DNA from: Rhinopithecus roxellana
Taxonomy: Eukaryota; Chordata; Mammalia; Primates; Cercopithecidae
Assembly (NCBI RefSeq): GCF_007565055.1
Contig: NC_044550.1
Location: forward strand, 88,192,174-88,256,173
Reading direction: 5' to 3'
DNA length: 64,000 bases
Below the pieces are notes generated by a model. That model was given only the letters and a program-made list of their open reading frames with translations, made no database searches and was not told where the DNA came from. Within the stretch, counting starts at the first letter, position 1; each line of letters starts with the position of its first letter. This document shows, in pieces, positions 59,740 through 64,000 of the stretch. A program made the position numbers and the translations under genes.

Positions 59740-60960
59740 ACTGTGCTCATCTTTACAAATAATTATCTTTGGTCTAATGGATTTTCTCTAATTTTTTTTC
59801 TCTTTTTTTATTTCTACCCTGATTTTATTATTTCTGTCTTCTTTTTTGGCATTGGATTTGCTGCTCTTATTTTCCCACCTTCTTAAAGTAAAAGCTTAGA
59901 CTATTGATTTTTTATCTTTCTTCCTTTCAACTGTAAGTGCTTAAAGTTATACGTCTAAGCACAGACTTTTTCCTGTTGTTTATTTCCAATTTAATCTGTT
60001 GTGGTTGGGGAATATACTTTAAAAAATTTCAATCCATTTTAAGTTATACTGAAACTTGTTTTATGTCCTAGCATAAAGTCTATCATGGAGAATGATTCAA
60101 GTGCATGGAAAAAACTGTGGATTCTGCTATTGCTGAGTGAAAGGTTCTCTATATATCAGGTCAAGTTGGATGATAGCTTTTTTCAATACTTCCACATCCT
60201 AATTCCTTTCTATTTTAGTTGCCTTGTCAATTACTGAGAAAATAATATTGAAATCTCCAACTATAATCAAGTTTGAGAGTTGTCTCTTTTTCTTACAATT
60301 CTGGAAGATTTTGCTTAATTTATTTAGGAATCCCGTAGGCACATGTAGACTCATAATTGCTTAGTCTTCCCGATATGTTGGGCACTTTATCAAATAGAAA
60401 AGTCTCTTTCTGTCTCTAGTAATATTTCTTCTCTTAAGGTCTACTTTAATATTAATGTAGCTATTCCAGCTTACTTATAGCTAATGCTTGAATGGTATAT
60501 CTTTTTTCATAATTTTACTTTCAATCTATGTATGTCTTTGGATCTAAAGTATTTCTCTTATAGCAAGCATAGGGTTACATCTTCCTTTTTGTATTGAATT
60601 TGGCAATCTCTGTCTTTCTATTGGAGTGCTTAATCTTTTTAAAGTAATAACTGTTATGGTTGGATTTGTATTTTGCTATTTTTTTCTTTATCTCACGACT
60701 TTATCATTTCTTATTCCTCTTTTACCATCTTTCTTTGTGATAAATGAACATTTTTAGTATATCATATTACTTGGTTACTTTTAGTTATATATAAATATTT
60801 ACATATTTAGTTATATATAAATATAAATATTTATATTTTATATGTATAATAATTCTTAATTGACTTTTTTCTCATTCAACATTTTAAATATGTCATTGCA
60901 TACTGTCTTCTGGCCTTTTTTTTTTCTGATAAAAAATCAGTCATTAATTGTGTTGTTTCC
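59740..60960 (-). mobile_element. Old L1M, antisense, left part
   Basis: Words in order: GTTGTGGTTGGGGAATATAC, TCTATCATGGAGAATG, GATTCTGCTATTGCTG, TTGAAATCTCCAACTATAATC, GTCTTTGGATCTAAAGTATTTCTC and AAAAATCAGTCATTAATTG. All belong to the antisense of old L1M ORF2. It breaks off at an MLT1 insertion and continues beyond it. Confidence 0.8.
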
Positions 60961-60963
60961 CAG

Positions 60964-61258
60964 TGGTTTGGACTGAATGTTTGTGTTCCTACCAAATTCA
61001 TATGTTGTAATCCTGATCCTGAGTGCAATGGTGTTAGGAGGTGGGGCCTTTGGGAAGTAATTAGGTAATGATTGTAGAGTCTTCATGAATAGTATGAGTG
61101 CTCTTATAAAAGAGAGCCCAGAGAGCACTCTAGCTCTCCTTCTGTGAGGACACAAAAAACAAAAAACAAAACAAAACAAACAAACAAGCAAACAAAAAAA
61201 CAGGCAGACTGCAACTCAGAAGAGGGAACTCACTAGACCCCAACTCACTTTGACAGGG
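60964..61258 (+). mobile_element. MLT1 LTR, sense, truncated, inserted in L1M
   Basis: TGGTTTGGACTGAATGTTTG, AAATTCATATGTTGTAATCC, GGAGGTGGGGCCTTTGGGAAG, CTCTTATAAAAGAGAGCCC and GTGAGGACACA are the MLT1 5' half. It then holds an A/C-rich expansion (61148-61200) and stops after a CTCACTAGACCCC word, so the 3' third with the polyadenylation region is missing. Confidence 0.88.
61148..61202. repeat. (CAAAA)n-type A/C-rich repeat inside MLT1
   Basis: Roughly 50 bases of CAAAAAA/CAAA units where the MLT1 consensus has only a short AGCGAGAAGG-like stretch. Confidence 0.9.
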
Positions 61259-61299
61259 ATTCTTTCTTCTGCCAATCACAAACCTGTTGATAAGAGCTC

Positions 61300-62100
61300 A
61301 GAATATTGCTAGAATTCTAGAGGGTATTCAGAGTATTCCAGTTACTGTAATTTTCAACTGTAGATATTCTATTTGTTTCTTCTCATGTAGTCCCCATTTC
61401 ACTACAAAGGTTCCTTATTTAGTAACTCACTGTCATCCTAGTTTGCCTTAATTCTTCAGTGTTGCCTTTACTTCTTTGAGCCTATTTATAATGGCTACTC
61501 TTAAGTCATTGCTAACTCCAATATTTGTACCCACTCAGAGTCAGTTTCTACCGACTGCTTCTATAACTAAGTATAAGCCACATTTTACTATTTGAATGTC
61601 TTATAATTTTTGTTTGAAATGTATACATTTTAGATTATATACTATAACAACTCTAGATTCTTTATTTTTCTGAGGATTATTAATCTATTTTTTGAGGTCT
61701 AAATTTATATAATCTATCTGTGTTTGCCGATGTCTCTGCTCAGGGTTTCTATTCTTACGTTTATTTTTCAACCTGGTTTTCTAGGTGTTGCCTCTTGTAT
61801 CTGCCTAGCTAAGAGGTCAGCTAATTATTTGAGCAAAGATTTTGGTCAAACACTTGGAGCATGGTAGGCTTCCACCCCTCTCAATCCATGTATGTAGTTC
61901 GAAAAACATATTCAAAGTTGTAGCCTGTTCTCAAGTCTCCATAGGCCTTTTCCTTTTTATACTTCTGGGTCTGTTTGATCTGTCCTGCACATTTAGAGTT
62001 TCCCAGTGAACCAAGAGTTGTAGAGAGCTTATCTCAGCACTTCTATGGCTCCCTTGTTTCCAGACTCTGCCTGTGAAATGTCTGGCTAGGAGGTGTTCCC
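61300..62100 (-). mobile_element. Old L1M, antisense, right part
   Basis: TATTCTATTTGTTTCTTC, TTGAGCCTATTTATAATGGC, AAGTCATTGCTAACTCCAA, TTATAATTTTTGTTTGAAATG and CATTTTAGATTATATACTATAACAAC follow the antisense L1M region next toward the 5' end of the same element. The right boundary is not defined. Confidence 0.7.
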
Positions 62101-62104
62101 TGCT

Positions 62105-62490
62105 CATTCACAATTCAGCCCACTACTACTTTCAATTAGCAAAGCTGGAATTTTTGTCTCCTATCCTGATTGAGTCAGCCTTTCCCCTTTAAGAGTAAAG
62201 CCACTGGTTTTTGCATCCAGTCACAAGTTGTAAAACTAGGGTTACTGTCATCCAAGCAGGGACTGGGAATGTGAACAGTACCAAAGAGATGGCCAGAGAT
62301 TCCTGCATTCCTTTTCAAAGCTCTAGCAGGTTTTTAGGAACTAATACTGCTCAAATTGTTCTCTGCTCTTGGTCAATTTCCAGTGTCATTAAATGATTGT
62401 TTTTGACAACTTTGTCAAGTTTTATGCACAATTTTTTGTGGAGATGAATCACCATCCTATTCACACAGGTATTATCCCATTTATGTGTCA
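62105..62490. other. Unassigned sequence
   Basis: Possibly further 5' sequence of the antisense L1M, but not recognisable. Two adjoining short frames at 62211-62644 show no domain and run into the L1M relic. Confidence 0.4.
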
Positions 62491-62494
62491 ATCT

Positions 62495-62735
62495 GTGACA
62501 TACAAAATCATAGAGACAAAAAATAGGTCACTGGTTTTCAGACACTTGGAGTCAGGAGAATTCCTCGACTACAAAGGAGGTGCAAGAGACCTTATCAAGA
62601 TGATGGAAATGTTCTATATCTTCATTTTGGTGTTAGTTACATGACTATGTATGTTTGTCAAAACTCATACAATCGCACACTCAAAAGGATGAATTTTACT
62701 GTAGGTAATTGATATCTTAAGAAACCTAACTTTAA
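62495..62735 (+). mobile_element. Old L1M 3'UTR, sense
   Basis: AAATCATAGAGACAAAAAATAGG, GATGGAAATGTTCTATATC, TTGTCAAAACTCATAC, CGCACACTCAAAAGGATG and AATTTTACTGTAGGTAATTG match the old L1M 3' end in order. Confidence 0.8.
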
Positions 62736-62756
62736 AATAACAATAATATAGTCCAT

Positions 62757-62871
62757 TGAGTCAGACTACTCAGCTTCAATTACCAGTTCTGCCTGTGAAC
62801 AACTATGTCACCTGGAACTAGTTACTTAACCCCTGTTTCCTATCCCAAGACTACCAAACAGGGATGATAAT
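62757..62871 (+). mobile_element. MIR SINE, sense, left part (split by MLT1)
   Basis: CAGCTTCAATTACCAGTTCTGCC, GAACTAGTTACTTAACCCC and CAGGGATGATAAT follow the MIR consensus, stopping in the GGGATAATAAT region. Confidence 0.87.
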
Positions 62872-63737
62872 TGCATTAGTTTTCTGTTGCTGCTGCCACA
62901 AGTTACCATGAACTTAGTGTCTTATAACAACATCAATTTAATGTTATATGGTTTTAGAGTTCAGGAGTCCAAAATGAATCTTGTTGGGCTAAAATTAAGA
63001 TGTCAGCAGGGCTGTGTCCTTTCTGGGACTCTAGAGGAGTGCTATGGTTCAAAATTATGCATTCCTTTGAAATTCATATGTTGGAATTTAAACTGCAAGG
63101 TGATGGTATTAAGAATTGGGGCCTTTTGAAAAGTGATTAGGTTATGCAATCTCTGCCCTTATGAGTAAAATTGATTTCCTTTTAAAAGAGGCTTCAGACA
63201 GCTGCCTTTTGCCCTTCTCTTCTGCCATGTGAGAAAACCAAGACAGTGCTATCCATAAGGAACAAATCTTTACCAGACATCAAATTGGCAAGTACCTTGA
63301 CCTTGGACTTATAGGCCTCTAGAACTATGAGAAATAAATTTCTGTTGTTTATAAATTGCTCAGTCAAAGAAAGTTTGTATGGTGGCAGAAATGGATCAAG
63401 ACAAGCAGAATCTGCTTCTTTGTCTTTCTCAGCTTCTAAAGGCCACCAACATTCTTTGGTTTTAATCCCTTCCTTCATCTGCAAAGTGTACAGTGTAGCA
63501 GCATCTTCAAATACCTCTCTGACTCTGGCCTTCTGCATCCCTCTTTCACATTTAAAGGACTGTTGTGATTACATTGGGCCCACCTAGATATTCCAAGATA
63601 ATTTCTGTATTTAAGAGCTGGTTAGCATCCTAATTCATCTGAAATTTTAATTCCCCTGTGCCATATATTATAACATTCATATTTTCCAGGGACTAGGGAT
63701 GAGACATCTTTGAAAGGCTATCATCCTGTCTACCACA
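62872..63737 (-). mobile_element. MLT1 (MLT1C/D-like) LTR, antisense, inserted in the MIR and itself interrupted
   Basis: Two parts, 62872-63039 and about 63404-63737, joined by the order of an antisense MLT1: TTTTCTGTTGCTGCTGCC to GGGACTCTAGAGGAG, then TCAGCTTCTAAAGGCC to GACATCTTTGAAAGG and TGTCTACCACA. It starts TG and ends CA. It is flanked by a perfect ATAAT duplication at 62867-62871 and 63738-63742. The frames at 63194-63587 are chance. Confidence 0.93.
63040..63403 (+). mobile_element. MLT1 (MLT1A/B-like) LTR, sense, inserted in the antisense MLT1
   Basis: Complete LTR. It runs from TGCTATGGTTC through AAATTCATATGTTGGAA, GGGGCCTTTTGAAAAGTGATTAGG, GAAATAAATTTCTGTTGTTTATAA to the AAGACA end. 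Duplication AGGAG (63035-63039) and AGCAG (63404-63408), one difference. It is the youngest layer of the nest. Confidence 0.92.
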
Positions 63738-63742
63738 ATAAT

Positions 63743-63845
63743 AGTTCTGACTTCACTGGCTTGTTGTGAGGATTAAATGGGTTATAAATGTAAAACACTT
63801 AAAACAACACCAGCACATAAAATATAGCACATTAGCTTTTATCAT
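63743..63845 (+). mobile_element. MIR SINE, sense, right part
   Basis: GGCTTGTTGTGAGGATTAAATGG, TAAATGTAAAACACTTAAAAC and CAGCACATAAAATATAGC continue the MIR broken off at 62871. Confidence 0.9.
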
Positions 63846-64000
63846 TATTATTATCTACCTCCTCATCGTGTGGCCAGGCATGAAGTAAATAGAGAGAGGG
63901 AAAAGTAATGGGGAATGCAAAGATCAACACAATCCTGCCATACATTCAATGAAACTGTGTGCGGAAATGTCAAAACTAATAACTTTTACTCAAACAAGAG

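Noticed and set aside
63194..63587. Opposed 114- and 86-codon frames as a gene pair
   Set aside because: Both lie across the junction of two nested MLT1 LTRs.

Overview
The window looks like AT-rich, non-coding primate DNA with no protein-coding gene that I can support. Almost every open reading frame falls in a retrotransposon or is short and featureless. It most likely comes from an Old World monkey (macaque, baboon or vervet type). Several young Alu copies (about 7071, 41639, 42338, 46814 and 52926) share Alu Y-type bases that, from memory, mark cercopithecid AluY subfamilies: a GGCGTAAACCC stretch (GGCGTGAACCC in the 52926 copy) and a GATCCGGCCACTGCACTCC stretch (GTTCCGG in the 46814 copy). 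I see no plausible exon chain, CpG-island promoter, functional RNA gene or CRISPR array. The window could be intergenic or a large intron.

Layout. 1-4.4 kb: AT-rich sequence with an AluS, TA/TG simple repeats, an unassigned GC-rich block (2.77-3.26 kb) and an antisense L2. 4.6-9.8 kb: a 5'-truncated antisense L1, an older sense L1, a young AluY and an L1M 3' end. 9.8-24 kb: mostly unassigned sequence with an L2 piece, an ERV1-type LTR, a MIR split by a reverse ERV1 LTR, a monomeric Alu, a short 5S rRNA retropseudogene and two full Alus. 24-32.5 kb: MIR, L2 and MER5-like relics, one Alu, one truncated L1 and an MLT-like block. 32.5-39.4 kb: a sense L1 with a complete 5' end, tandemly repeated 5'UTR units, most of ORF1 missing and a decayed ORF2. 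40-44 kb: L2, an antisense MLT1 and a head-to-head-type pair of young AluY. 44.4-51.5 kb: a second near-complete sense L1, interrupted by two Alus, with a 110-bp-period 5'UTR array and an odd A20-G11 junction at its tail. 51.6-56 kb: antisense and sense L1 relics and two Alus. 56-59.7 kb: mainly unassigned, with MIR relics and a perfect hairpin. 59.7-62.1 kb: an antisense L1M split by an MLT1. 62.5-63.9 kb: an L1M 3' end and a triple nest of MIR, MLT1 and MLT1.

No set of genes works together here. The useful content is the insertion history: target-site duplications and nesting order let many events be dated relative to each other. I found no previously undescribed biological system. Repeat family names come from recognition by eye and memory of consensus sequences, so subfamily labels are provisional.
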